NCBI GenBank assembly: GCA_003168295.1
Contig: PMST01000223.1
Location: forward strand, 13,090 to 19,107
Length of the DNA stretch: 6,018 nt
Source: Actinomycetota bacterium
GTDB taxonomy: Bacteria; Actinomycetota; Actinomycetes; Streptosporangiales; Streptosporangiaceae
Direction of reading: 5' to 3'
Of this stretch, positions 1 through 4,929 are shown one piece after another. The notes under the pieces are model-generated. The model was not told where the DNA came from. It searched no databases and saw nothing but the letters and a program-made list of their open reading frames with translations. The stretch's first letter is position 1, and each line of letters opens with the position of its first letter. A program made the position numbers and the translations under genes.

Positions 1-226
1 GCACGTCCCGCACCTGGAGCCAGATCATCACCACCGGAGCTCCTCCAGAGCCGGTGGCGTGACCGGACACTTCCAGAAATCCCGAGCCGAGAAAGAACAC
101 CATCCCGCGCTCAGCCGGAGATCCGAACTCCCGGTAGGTCGCCAGGCCCAGCACGTCACGGTAGAAGTGCTGGCTTCGGTCCAGGTCGGCGGGTCGCAGC
201 AAAATGCGGCTGCTCAATACGTCCAC
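1..226 (-). CDS. VOC (glyoxalase/dioxygenase-fold) family protein, C-terminus cut off by the window edge
   Basis: The reverse strand reads 75 codons from a GTG at 226-224 to the window edge. The protein begins VDVLSSRILLRPADLDRS and continues QHFYRDVLGL, then FFLGSGFLEVSG. This is the typical first beta-alpha-beta-beta-beta module of the vicinal oxygen chelate fold, with the FYRDVLGL helix at residues 21-28 and the FLEVSG strand at 50-55. In metal-dependent VOC enzymes the first strand usually carries a His. Here that strand (SSRILL) has none, while Glu52 on the fourth strand is kept, so metal use and substrate cannot be predicted. The start is chosen because homologues begin at this MDVLSS-like segment and because an AGGA lies 7 nt upstream. 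The same frame is open further upstream, but that part (PVPRRRFVGDRP) does not look like the family. The gene lies 74 bp downstream of the aldolase-family gene on the same strand, so co-transcription is plausible. The second module lies outside the window. Confidence 0.85.
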   Translation of the reverse strand, partial: MDVLSSRILLRPADLDRSQHFYRDVLGLATYREFGSPAERGMVFFLGSGFLEVSGHATGSGGAPVVMIWLQVRDV

Positions 227-233
227 GCCATCA

Positions 234-237
234 TCCT
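234..237 (-). promoter_or_regulatory. Ribosome binding site of the VOC gene
   Basis: AGGA on the minus strand (TCCT on the plus) sits 7 nt before the GTG at 226. It supports that start over the in-frame GTG at 277, which falls in non-homologous sequence. The match is only four bases. Confidence 0.45.
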
Positions 238-300
238 GGCAGGCGGGGCGGTCGCCAACGAAGCGCCGCCGGGGCACGGGGTGGTCGAGCTGGGCGAAGG

Positions 301-969
301 CTAGGCGCGTATGGTGCCCTGGCGGTCGAAGGTCATGGCGCGCTGCAGGGCCGCGGCGCGAAGCTCGGCCGGGATCTCGACCGGGCCGCCAAGCGCGGCC
401 GCGTTGATGCCGGCCTGCGCGGCCTCCTCGACGACACCGCCGACCAGGATGGCCAACTCGGGAGTGCGGTGAAAGACCAGCACGCCGTGGTTGGCCAGCA
501 GCACCGCGGGCACCCCCGGGGTGATCGCGGCCCGGATGCCGGCTACCGCCTGCTGGGAGCCGCGCGGGCCGTACTCGGACACCGGCACCCCGGCGGCCAG
601 GCCGAACATCGCCAGGGCCTCCACCCAGCACCCGATCGGACGGCCGGCCACCGCGTAGGCGGTGGCGTAGGGCGAGTGCGTATGCAGGACGCAGCCGACC
701 TCGGCATGATCGGCGTACATGGCCGTGTGCATGGCCACCACGGCGCCCTGGATGGGCGGCAGCTCGCCCTCTAGCAGGGTTCCGTCCAGGGCGACGCGTA
801 CGACGGCGGAGGCGGGGTGATTCCGCAGCGACGGACCCGCGGTGAAGTACATCTCCTCCGCCCCTGGCACGCGTACGCTCACGTTGCCGTGCCCGTTCGC
901 CGAGATCGCCCCGCTGACGACGACACGCTGGGCGATATCGACGACCTGGTCGGCTAGATCCTTGTCCAT
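301..969 (-). CDS. Class II aldolase/adducin family protein (sugar-phosphate aldolase-like)
   Basis: The 222-residue protein has the usual length of the fuculose-1-phosphate aldolase/ribulose-5-phosphate epimerase fold. Family marks are the substrate loop HGNVSVR (27-33), the strand FTAGPS (42-47), the zinc-ligand pair HTHSPYATA (His96, His98), the third ligand in LLANHGVLVF (His161), and YGPRGS (133-138). These enzymes cleave or rearrange phosphorylated sugars, or decarboxylate oxo-acid phosphates, with a Zn-stabilised enediolate. An oddity is that the position matching the catalytic acid/base Glu73 of E. coli FucA (4 residues before the conserved His81, 19 before the first zinc His) is Val77. 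Aldol cleavage by the FucA mechanism is therefore doubtful. A decarboxylase, an epimerase-like role or a different general base is possible. The ATG start is supported by GAGGGG 9 nt upstream. The VOC gene follows on the same strand, and DUF5995 plus a DenD homologue lie divergently upstream. The fold assignment is firm; the substrate is unknown. Confidence 0.9.
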   Translation of the reverse strand: MDKDLADQVVDIAQRVVVSGAISANGHGNVSVRVPGAEEMYFTAGPSLRNHPASAVVRVALDGTLLEGELPPIQGAVVAMHTAMYADHAEVGCVLHTHSPYATAYAVAGRPIGCWVEALAMFGLAAGVPVSEYGPRGSQQAVAGIRAAITPGVPAVLLANHGVLVFHRTPELAILVGGVVEEAAQAGINAAALGGPVEIPAELRAAALQRAMTFDRQGTIRA

Positions 970-978
970 GGCAGAAAT

Positions 979-1004
979 CCCCTCGGCCCCTCGGCCCCTC
1001 GGCC
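979..1004. repeat. 8-bp tandem repeat (three copies of CCTCGGCC) carrying the aldolase ribosome binding site
   Basis: Three perfect head-to-tail copies of CCTCGGCC occupy 981-1004. On the minus strand each unit reads GGCCGAGG. The copy closest to the aldolase gene runs into GAGGGG at 984-979, which lies 9 nt before the ATG at 969 and serves as its Shine-Dalgarno sequence. Because the nearest copy always stays at the same distance, a change in copy number would lengthen the leader and alter the number of SD-like sites without moving the start signal. Confidence 0.7.
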
Positions 1005-1057
1005 CGGCTCGCAGTGGCGATGAGCTCGCCTTCGGTGGCTGTTCGCTGGTTGAATCG

Positions 1058-1071
1058 TATAGTGGCTGGCA
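1058..1071 (+). promoter_or_regulatory. Likely -10 element of a leaderless promoter for the DUF5995 gene
   Basis: TATAGT (1058-1063) fits the actinobacterial TAnnnT -10 pattern, and the ATG at 1071 starts 7 nt after it. That is where transcription would begin, so the mRNA would start at or next to the A of the start codon. No Shine-Dalgarno sequence precedes this ATG or the alternative starts at 1014 (GTG) and 1020 (ATG), which agrees with leaderless translation. I see no convincing -35 element. On the opposite strand the same bases contain TACGAT, a possible -10 for the divergent aldolase gene, so the two promoters may overlap. Confidence 0.5.
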
Positions 1072-1775
1072 TGTCGGCCGCTTTGCCAGCCCTGGACACG
1101 TCGGTGACCTCGATCGCCGCGGCGATTACGCAGATGGAGGCCATGGCGGCGGCGCTGCCTGCCGCGGATGGGCTCGCCTGTTTCAACCGCATGTACCTGG
1201 ACGTCACCAGGCAAGTGGATAGCAGGCTCGGGCAGGGCTTTTTCGCCGACCCGGCGTTCATGACCGAGCTGGACGTGGCCTTCGCCAACCTGTACTTCGG
1301 CGCGGCCGACGCGGCGAGTAATCCGGCGGCGGTCCCGCTGGCCTGGCGGCCGCTGGTGGAGCAGCGGGCCACGCCGGGGATCGAGCCGGTCCAGTTCGCG
1401 CTGGCGGGCATGAACGCCCACATCAATCACGACCTGCCGGTAGCCATGGTCAACGCGTGCACGACGCTGGCCACCGCACCGGAGACCAGCTCGCATTTCG
1501 CCGACTATCAGAAGGTGGACGGGCTGCTAGACGCGGCGGAGCAGTCCGTACGGCAGTCTTTCGAATCAGCGCCCGAACTCGCCGTCGATCACCATCTGAG
1601 TGCCGTCGCCACTTTGGTCGGTAACTGGTCGATCAACAGCGCCCGGGATGTGGCCTGGAAAAACTGCCTCCTGCTGTGGGCGGTCCGCCATGATCCGGTG
1701 GCCCGCGGGCTGCTGCTGGACAGCCTGGCCGCCTCGACGGCGATGGCCAGCAGGCTGCTGCTCGTGGCGGTCTGA
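1071..1775 (+). CDS. DUF5995 family protein, function unknown
   Basis: The 234-residue protein matches the DUF5995 pattern as I know it. It has an N-terminal helix with QMEAMAAALPAADG (21-34), CFNRMYLDVT (37-46), FFADPAFMTELDVAFANLYF (57-76), PGIEPVQFALAGMNAHINHD (102-121), HFADYQKVD (142-150), and a C-terminal helix NWSINSARDVAW (185-196). There is no signal peptide or convincing membrane segment, so it is probably a cytosolic, largely helical protein. The clustered conserved His, Asn and Asp residues in the MNAHINHD segment and the HFADY segment could form a metal or active site, but that is inference. Starts at GTG 1014 and ATG 1020 are also in frame. I chose ATG 1071 because family similarity begins soon after it, no SD precedes the others, and a -10 element sits 7 nt upstream. 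The DenD-like gene follows 78 bp downstream on the same strand, separated by tandem repeats. No experimentally defined role for this family is known to me. Confidence 0.88.
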   Translation: MSAALPALDTSVTSIAAAITQMEAMAAALPAADGLACFNRMYLDVTRQVDSRLGQGFFADPAFMTELDVAFANLYFGAADAASNPAAVPLAWRPLVEQRATPGIEPVQFALAGMNAHINHDLPVAMVNACTTLATAPETSSHFADYQKVDGLLDAAEQSVRQSFESAPELAVDHHLSAVATLVGNWSINSARDVAWKNCLLLWAVRHDPVARGLLLDSLAASTAMASRLLLVAV

Positions 1776-1776
1776 G

Positions 1777-1830
1777 GTCGCTGGCCCTGGGATCGTCGCT
1801 GGCTCCAGGACCGTCGCTGGCTCTAGGATC
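1777..1830. repeat. Three tandem 18-bp repeats between DUF5995 and denD
   Basis: Three adjacent units start with GTCGCTGGC: 1777-1794 (GTCGCTGGCCCTGGGATC), 1795-1812 (GTCGCTGGCTCCAGGACC) and 1813-1830 (GTCGCTGGCTCTAGGATC). Units 1 and 3 agree at 16 of 18 positions, units 2 and 3 at 16 of 18, and units 1 and 2 at 14 of 18. The array begins 2 bp after the DUF5995 stop codon and ends 23 bp before the denD start, so it fills most of the intergenic gap. Unit 2 holds a short dyad (CTGG-CT-CCAG, 1799-1808), kept with one mismatch in unit 3. It may be an operator array, a leader structure or a neutral repeat. Confidence 0.8.
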
Positions 1831-1844
1831 GCGGTGTCCGAGAC

Positions 1845-1849
1845 GGAGG
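1845..1849 (+). promoter_or_regulatory. Ribosome binding site of the denD-like gene
   Basis: GGAGG lies 4 nt before the GTG at 1854. The spacing is short, but no better start is available. The next in-frame GTG (1866) would remove the first residues of the Rossmann strand that leads into TGGAGFLG. Confidence 0.6.
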
Positions 1850-1853
1850 CGCT

Positions 1854-2867
1854 GTGGTCAATGTAGTGATAACCGGGGGTGCCGGTTTCCTGGGCTCGCG
1901 GCTGGCCCGGGAACTGCTGGCGGCGGGTTCGCTGGACGTGGCGGGCGCAGGCCCGCGTCCGCTGTCCGGGATCACCCTCATAGACCAGGTGCCGGTGCCG
2001 CCTGATCTGGCCGCCGACGCACGGGTGACCGCGTTCCAGGGCGACCTGGATGAGCTGCTGGACCCCGCAGGTCCGGCCGGTCCGGACGGTCCGCTGGCCG
2101 GGGCCGAGATGATCTTTCATCTGGCTGCGGCGGTCAGCGGGGAATGCGAGGCGGACTTCGACCTGGGCATGCGGGCCAACCTGCGCGCCACAGAGTCGCT
2201 GTTCGCCTCCTGCCGGGCGCTCGGCACCGCTCCAGTGGTGGTGTTCTCCAGCTCGCTGGCCGTCTTCGGGGCGTCCGGCGAGCACCCGCTGCCCCCGGTC
2301 ATCGACGATCACACCCTGCCCAACCCGCAGACGAGCTACGGCATCCAGAAGTTCATCGGTGAGCAGCTGCTGGCCGACTACACCCGCAAGGGATTCCTGA
2401 ACGGCCGGGCCGTCCGGCTGATGACCGTCAGCGTGCGCCCCGGACGGCCCAACGCCGCGGCGTCGGGCTTCTTCTCGGGCATCATCAGGGAACCGCTCGC
2501 GGGCCAGCGGGCCACCTGCCCGGTCGACCCGGGTACCGAGGTCGCGCTCGCCTCGCCGGCCAAGGCCATCGCCGCGCTGCTGTGCGCCGCCACCGCCTCC
2601 GGCCCGGCCTGGGGCGGCCGCACGGCGGTCACCATGCCCGCGCTCAGCGTGACTGTCGCGGACATGGCCGCGGCCCTGGCCGAGGTAGCCGGGCCGCAGG
2701 TCAGCGCGCTGATCGACTGGGTCCCCGACCCTGCGGTGGCGCAGATCGTGGCGAGCTGGCCGGCCCGGGTCCGCGCCGACCGGGCCACCCGGCTAGGCCT
2801 GACCCCGGACCCGGATTTCGGATCCGTCATCAGGGCGCACATCGCCGAGTCCCGCCCCGCCGTCTAG
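1854..2867 (+). CDS. denD: NAD-dependent epimerase/dehydratase family, DenD-like D-erythronate dehydrogenase
   Basis: This 337-residue extended SDR has the Rossmann motif TGGAGFLG (7-14, glycines 8, 11 and 14), an acidic residue after the second strand (Asp44), GDLD (63-66), HLAAAVSG (89-96), the FSSSLAVFG strand with the catalytic Ser (131-139), and the catalytic pair Tyr162/Lys166 in SYGIQK. DenD-type features are EADFDLGMRANL (99-110), VRPGRPNAAASGFFSGIIRE (194-213), LSVTVADM (264-271), and a C-terminal DPDFGSVIRAHIAES (319-333). Characterised DenD proteins oxidise D-erythronate to 2-oxo-erythronate with NAD+ in the tetronate pathway. Here the exact substrate is inferred from similarity, and related sugar acids are possible. 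The length is close to the family norm, and no key residue is missing. The start is GTG with GGAGG just upstream. It follows DUF5995 across a repeat-filled 78-bp gap and may share its transcript or have its own promoter. It converges on the nuclease gene. Confidence 0.85.
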   Translation: MVNVVITGGAGFLGSRLARELLAAGSLDVAGAGPRPLSGITLIDQVPVPPDLAADARVTAFQGDLDELLDPAGPAGPDGPLAGAEMIFHLAAAVSGECEADFDLGMRANLRATESLFASCRALGTAPVVVFSSSLAVFGASGEHPLPPVIDDHTLPNPQTSYGIQKFIGEQLLADYTRKGFLNGRAVRLMTVSVRPGRPNAAASGFFSGIIREPLAGQRATCPVDPGTEVALASPAKAIAALLCAATASGPAWGGRTAVTMPALSVTVADMAAALAEVAGPQVSALIDWVPDPAVAQIVASWPARVRADRATRLGLTPDPDFGSVIRAHIAESRPAV

Positions 2868-2953
2868 CGTGTCTCTGACGACCGGTTCATCCGGGCCTGC
2901 TGGCGGCTTCGGCAATGGCGACTACTTCACCACCTTCGCCGTACAACTAGCGG

Positions 2954-2971
2954 GCCGGGCTGTTACCCGGC
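2954..2971. terminator. Hairpin between convergent denD and HNH genes
   Basis: GCCGGG (2954-2959) pairs with CCCGGC (2966-2971) around the 6-nt loop CTGTTA. The loop contains the complement of the nuclease stop codon (2963-2965). Its place at the junction of two convergent genes suggests a shared end structure. The stem is short and there is no T-tract on either side, so intrinsic termination here is uncertain. The rest of 2868-2953 shows no gene. Confidence 0.3.
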
Positions 2972-4624
2972 GCGGGCGGGCGGGCTGTGGCTGCGCAGGA
3001 TTTTGCTCCGGTCGCGGTTCCACGCGGTGGTGGTGCCGTCGGGGTTGCGGACCAGGGTCCAGCCCTTCCGGTGAATCATTATCTGATGGTGGAAGAAGCA
3101 GATCAGGATGCAATTATCGAGACTAGTTTCGCCGCCGTTGCTCTTGTGCTTGAGGTGGTGTACCTCGCAGGCTGAGGCGGGCTGATCGCAGCCCCCGGCC
3201 CACTGGCAAAAGCGGTCCCGGGCCTTGACCGCGTTGCGGATCCCGGCCGGGACATCGTCGCTGAAGCCGATGTCCAGCGGCTGGCTCGGGCCGCCGAGCC
3301 GGACCCCGAGCTCCTGGCGACGCAGGAAGCTCGCCAGCCCGCCGGGGCCCGACAGCAACTCGATGGCTTTGCCGATGATGCCTTGCTCGAGTGACTCCCG
3401 GCTCAGGCCCGGCGGCAGCGGCTGGGAGGCCGGCATGGGTTCACTCGGGCCGGCCGGGTCCGGGCCGGCGTCGCCCGGGGCGGCCGGGTCGCTGTGGTCC
3501 GGGGCAGTGTGGTCCGGGCCGGCGGGGGCAGGCTCGTCGCTGCACGGGCGGGGGCCGGGGGCCGGGGTGCAGCGGCCAGGGCCGTGGCCGGCCAGCTCCA
3601 CGCAGAACCGGATCAGTTCCTCGAGCACGCCGGGGTTGACCGTGCCGAACACAACCGGGGTCATCGACGCGCCGCACGCGAACCCTTCCGCGGCCTTGCC
3701 CTCCAGCCACGCCGACCCGTCCGACCCGCCTACAGAGGCGGCCGCGCGGGCCGCGGCCCACTGGGCCCGGACGTTCTGGGTCCACTTCTTCTGCAGCACC
3801 GAACCGGCGTCGAGGTCGATCAGGTCCTTCAGGTGGATGTAGGCCGTCACCTTCACGGGCTGCCCGGCCCGCTCGGGCAGCAGCCCCGCCGCGACCAGCC
3901 GCCGGCACGCCTCTTCCAGCGCGTCATGGTACCTCTGGCTGTGATTGCGGTCATCCTCGGCGCCCCGCGGGGCGGACAGCGCGTCCAGCACCGCGGTCAC
4001 CACCGCCGCGCACTCCGGCGTCAAATCGCCGGCCAGCACCCCGGCGCCGCCGAACGTGGTCTCCAGCTTGACCACCCGGTCCTCGAACCGGGGGCCGTCC
4101 TGATTCGGGACGTCGGGCCGGGACCGGGCCTCGATCTCGGCGGCCAGCGCGGCCAGGTCCGGCAGTCCCAGCCCCATCAGCGCGGCGCTGACCAGGATCG
4201 CGTCGGCGCTGTCGCGGCAGTCCTCGGGGAGTTTGTCGGTCCAGTGGCAGATGGTGCGGGCGTAGGACCGGGAGAAGATGTCCTCTGTAGCCAGCGCGGC
4301 GATGATCCGGGGGTGGGTCTCGGTCCGGCGGGACCAGCCGGCGTGCTCGACCGCAGTCGCCTTGGTCACCCGGGTCTTGTGAATCAGCCAGGACCGGGTG
4401 CTGTAGTCGCCGTCTTCGCAGTAGCCCTGGCTCGCGATGAACGCGGCCAGGTTCCGGGCCCGGGCGGCGGTGATCCGGGCGTCGGCGCGTTCCAGGGCGG
4501 TCAGGCAGCGGGCCTGGAGGGCGGTGGGCAGCTGGGTGGGGTCGGCGGCGGCCAGGTAGGCCAGGGCCGAGTCGAGCATGTCGAGCGCGTCGGTCTCGCC
4601 GGTGAAGGCCGGGGCGGTGTCCAC
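2963..4624 (-). CDS. DUF222 and HNH endonuclease domain protein (13E12 repeat family type)
   Basis: The 553-residue protein has an N-terminal DUF222 region (about 10-345, mostly helical, with the AALATEDIFSRSYARTICHW segment at 109-128), a Pro/Asp/Gly-rich, probably disordered linker (about 352-406), and a C-terminal HNH nuclease domain (about 465-525). The nuclease signature is complete: Cys473 and Cys479, Cys486, the His489-His490 pair, NGGET (496-500), Asn504, Cys505/Cys509, and His512-His513, followed by HRKGWTLV. The Cys473-Cys479 spacing (five residues between) and the CQWAGGC wording mark a subtype distinct from the common CRFPGC form. Such proteins are usually multicopy in actinomycetes. 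They are predicted to cut DNA, but their biological role (mobile-element relic, DNA damage response or defence) is not settled. The GTG start at 4624 has the near-perfect SD AGGAGGTGA 7 nt upstream. It stands alone on its transcript, and no flanking terminal repeats that would mark a mobile element were found. Confidence 0.93.
   Translation of the reverse strand: MDTAPAFTGETDALDMLDSALAYLAAADPTQLPTALQARCLTALERADARITAARARNLAAFIASQGYCEDGDYSTRSWLIHKTRVTKATAVEHAGWSRRTETHPRIIAALATEDIFSRSYARTICHWTDKLPEDCRDSADAILVSAALMGLGLPDLAALAAEIEARSRPDVPNQDGPRFEDRVVKLETTFGGAGVLAGDLTPECAAVVTAVLDALSAPRGAEDDRNHSQRYHDALEEACRRLVAAGLLPERAGQPVKVTAYIHLKDLIDLDAGSVLQKKWTQNVRAQWAAARAAASVGGSDGSAWLEGKAAEGFACGASMTPVVFGTVNPGVLEELIRFCVELAGHGPGRCTPAPGPRPCSDEPAPAGPDHTAPDHSDPAAPGDAGPDPAGPSEPMPASQPLPPGLSRESLEQGIIGKAIELLSGPGGLASFLRRQELGVRLGGPSQPLDIGFSDDVPAGIRNAVKARDRFCQWAGGCDQPASACEVHHLKHKSNGGETSLDNCILICFFHHQIMIHRKGWTLVRNPDGTTTAWNRDRSKILRSHSPPARAG
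3493..3522. repeat. 15-bp direct repeat in the nuclease linker
   Basis: TGTGGTCCGGGGCAG (3493-3507) is followed directly by TGTGGTCCGGGCCGG (3508-3522), a 12 of 15 match. On the minus strand these encode the repeated Pro-Asp-His (PDHT/PDHS) steps of the Pro-rich linker. The repeat keeps the frame, so gain or loss of units would change only the linker length. Confidence 0.6.
3546..3567 (+). other. Potential G-quadruplex motif inside the nuclease gene
   Basis: On the plus strand four G-runs follow each other with very short spacers: GGG (3546-3548), C, GGGGG (3550-3554), CC, GGGGG (3557-3561), CC, GGGG (3564-3567). This meets the standard G3+N1-7 pattern with loops of 1, 2 and 2 nt. Since the gene is on the minus strand, the G-rich strand is the transcribed template. 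The bases encode part of the Pro-rich linker (PAPGPRP region), so codon bias for Pro and Gly is a sufficient explanation for its origin. Confidence 0.5.
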
Positions 4625-4631
4625 TGGATGC

Positions 4632-4640
4632 TCACCTCCT
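4632..4640 (-). promoter_or_regulatory. Consensus Shine-Dalgarno sequence of the HNH nuclease gene
   Basis: AGGAGGTGA on the minus strand is an almost full complement of the 16S rRNA 3' end and ends 7 nt before the GTG at 4624. It fixes the start. It is by far the strongest ribosome binding site in the window and suggests efficient translation whenever the transcript is made. Confidence 0.8.
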
Positions 4641-4699
4641 GCCCGGGTGCTGGGGAAGCGTTCATTCGGCTTAAATGATCTTTTTCATCTTCTTGTTCG

Positions 4700-4705
4700 A
4701 TGGTA
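4700..4705 (-). promoter_or_regulatory. Possible -10 element for the nuclease gene
   Basis: On the minus strand TGATACCAT contains TACCAT (TAnnnT pattern) with a TG one base upstream, like an extended -10. It would give a leader of roughly 70 nt rich in A. No acceptable -35 lies at the usual distance. A CGAAC, half of an actinobacterial LexA box, follows directly at 4699-4695, but the other half is absent. Confidence 0.25.
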
Positions 4706-4872
4706 TCAGCGGGTGGTGACATTCCCGTGGGCACCGGGCCGGACAGGCCGGAACCGGGCAGGAAAAATGGGCGGCCGGATTCTGCCGCGAGATACAGGTA
4801 GTGCCCGGGGCGGGGCCCGATCCTGGCCGGTCATACTGGACGCTGCGGCAGTACTGCGTGATTCAATCCCCA

Positions 4873-4891
4873 GGCTGCTCGTGGAGCAGCC
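4873..4891 (-). terminator. Likely terminator hairpin after the carbonic-anhydrase-like gene
   Basis: GGCTGCTC (4873-4880) pairs perfectly with GAGCAGCC (4884-4891) around a 3-nt loop, an 8-bp GC-rich stem. On the minus strand it begins 38 nt after the TGA stop of the carbonic-anhydrase-like gene and is followed by TGGGGATTGAAT, so a real U-tract is lacking. Tight GC hairpins without U-tracts are common at gene ends in high-GC actinomycetes. Confidence 0.5.
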
Positions 4892-4929
4892 CGGCGGAGC
4901 TGAGTCAAGGGAGACCCGGCAGGTGCCGG

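Larger units (their letters stand above)
4625..4929. other. 305-bp intergenic region upstream of the nuclease gene
   Basis: This stretch holds the nuclease leader and the 3' end of the carbonic-anhydrase-like unit. The part nearest the nuclease (about 4661-4705) is clearly richer in A+T than the rest of the window. It contains the SD sequence (4632-4640) and a possible -10 (4700-4705). The part near 4873-4891 is a strong hairpin. A 10-bp palindrome GCAGTACTGC lies at 4848-4857. The middle (4730-4845) is GC-rich with short GGCC-type inverted repeats and no supported gene. Reading frames crossing it do not resemble known proteins. Confidence 0.6.

Noticed and set aside
954..1496. 180-codon minus-strand open frame over the DUF5995 gene
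   Set aside because: Arg/His-rich shadow of a recognised gene, with no family resemblance.
1776..1826. Read-through extension of DUF5995 past its TGA into the repeats
   Set aside because: The extension is 16 codons of Arg/Trp repeats ending at TAG and has no resemblance to the family C-terminus.
1566..2312. 248-codon minus-strand open frame across DUF5995, the 18-bp repeats and denD
   Set aside because: It spans the ends of two supported plus-strand genes and is Arg/Gly/His/Gln-rich without recognisable motifs. Its repeated EPAT segment just reflects the 18-bp DNA repeats.
3494..4678. 394-codon plus-strand open frame antisense to the nuclease
   Set aside because: It lies opposite an unmistakable DUF222/HNH gene, is composed of Gly/Arg/Pro/Gln-rich low-complexity sequence, and shows no domain. 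It is a product of high third-position GC.
4686..4699. LexA (SOS) box upstream of the nuclease gene
   Set aside because: The left half CGAAC is present on the minus strand, but the right half reads AGATG instead of a GTTCG-like sequence, so it does not meet the consensus.
4848..4857. Palindrome GCAGTACTGC as an operator
   Set aside because: It is perfect over 10 bp but does not extend and is not at a promoter I can recognise. One such palindrome in 6 kb is weak evidence.
2868..4929. HNH gene as part of a mobile element or homing intron
   Set aside because: I found no matching terminal inverted repeats, target-site duplication, transposase or split host gene on either side.
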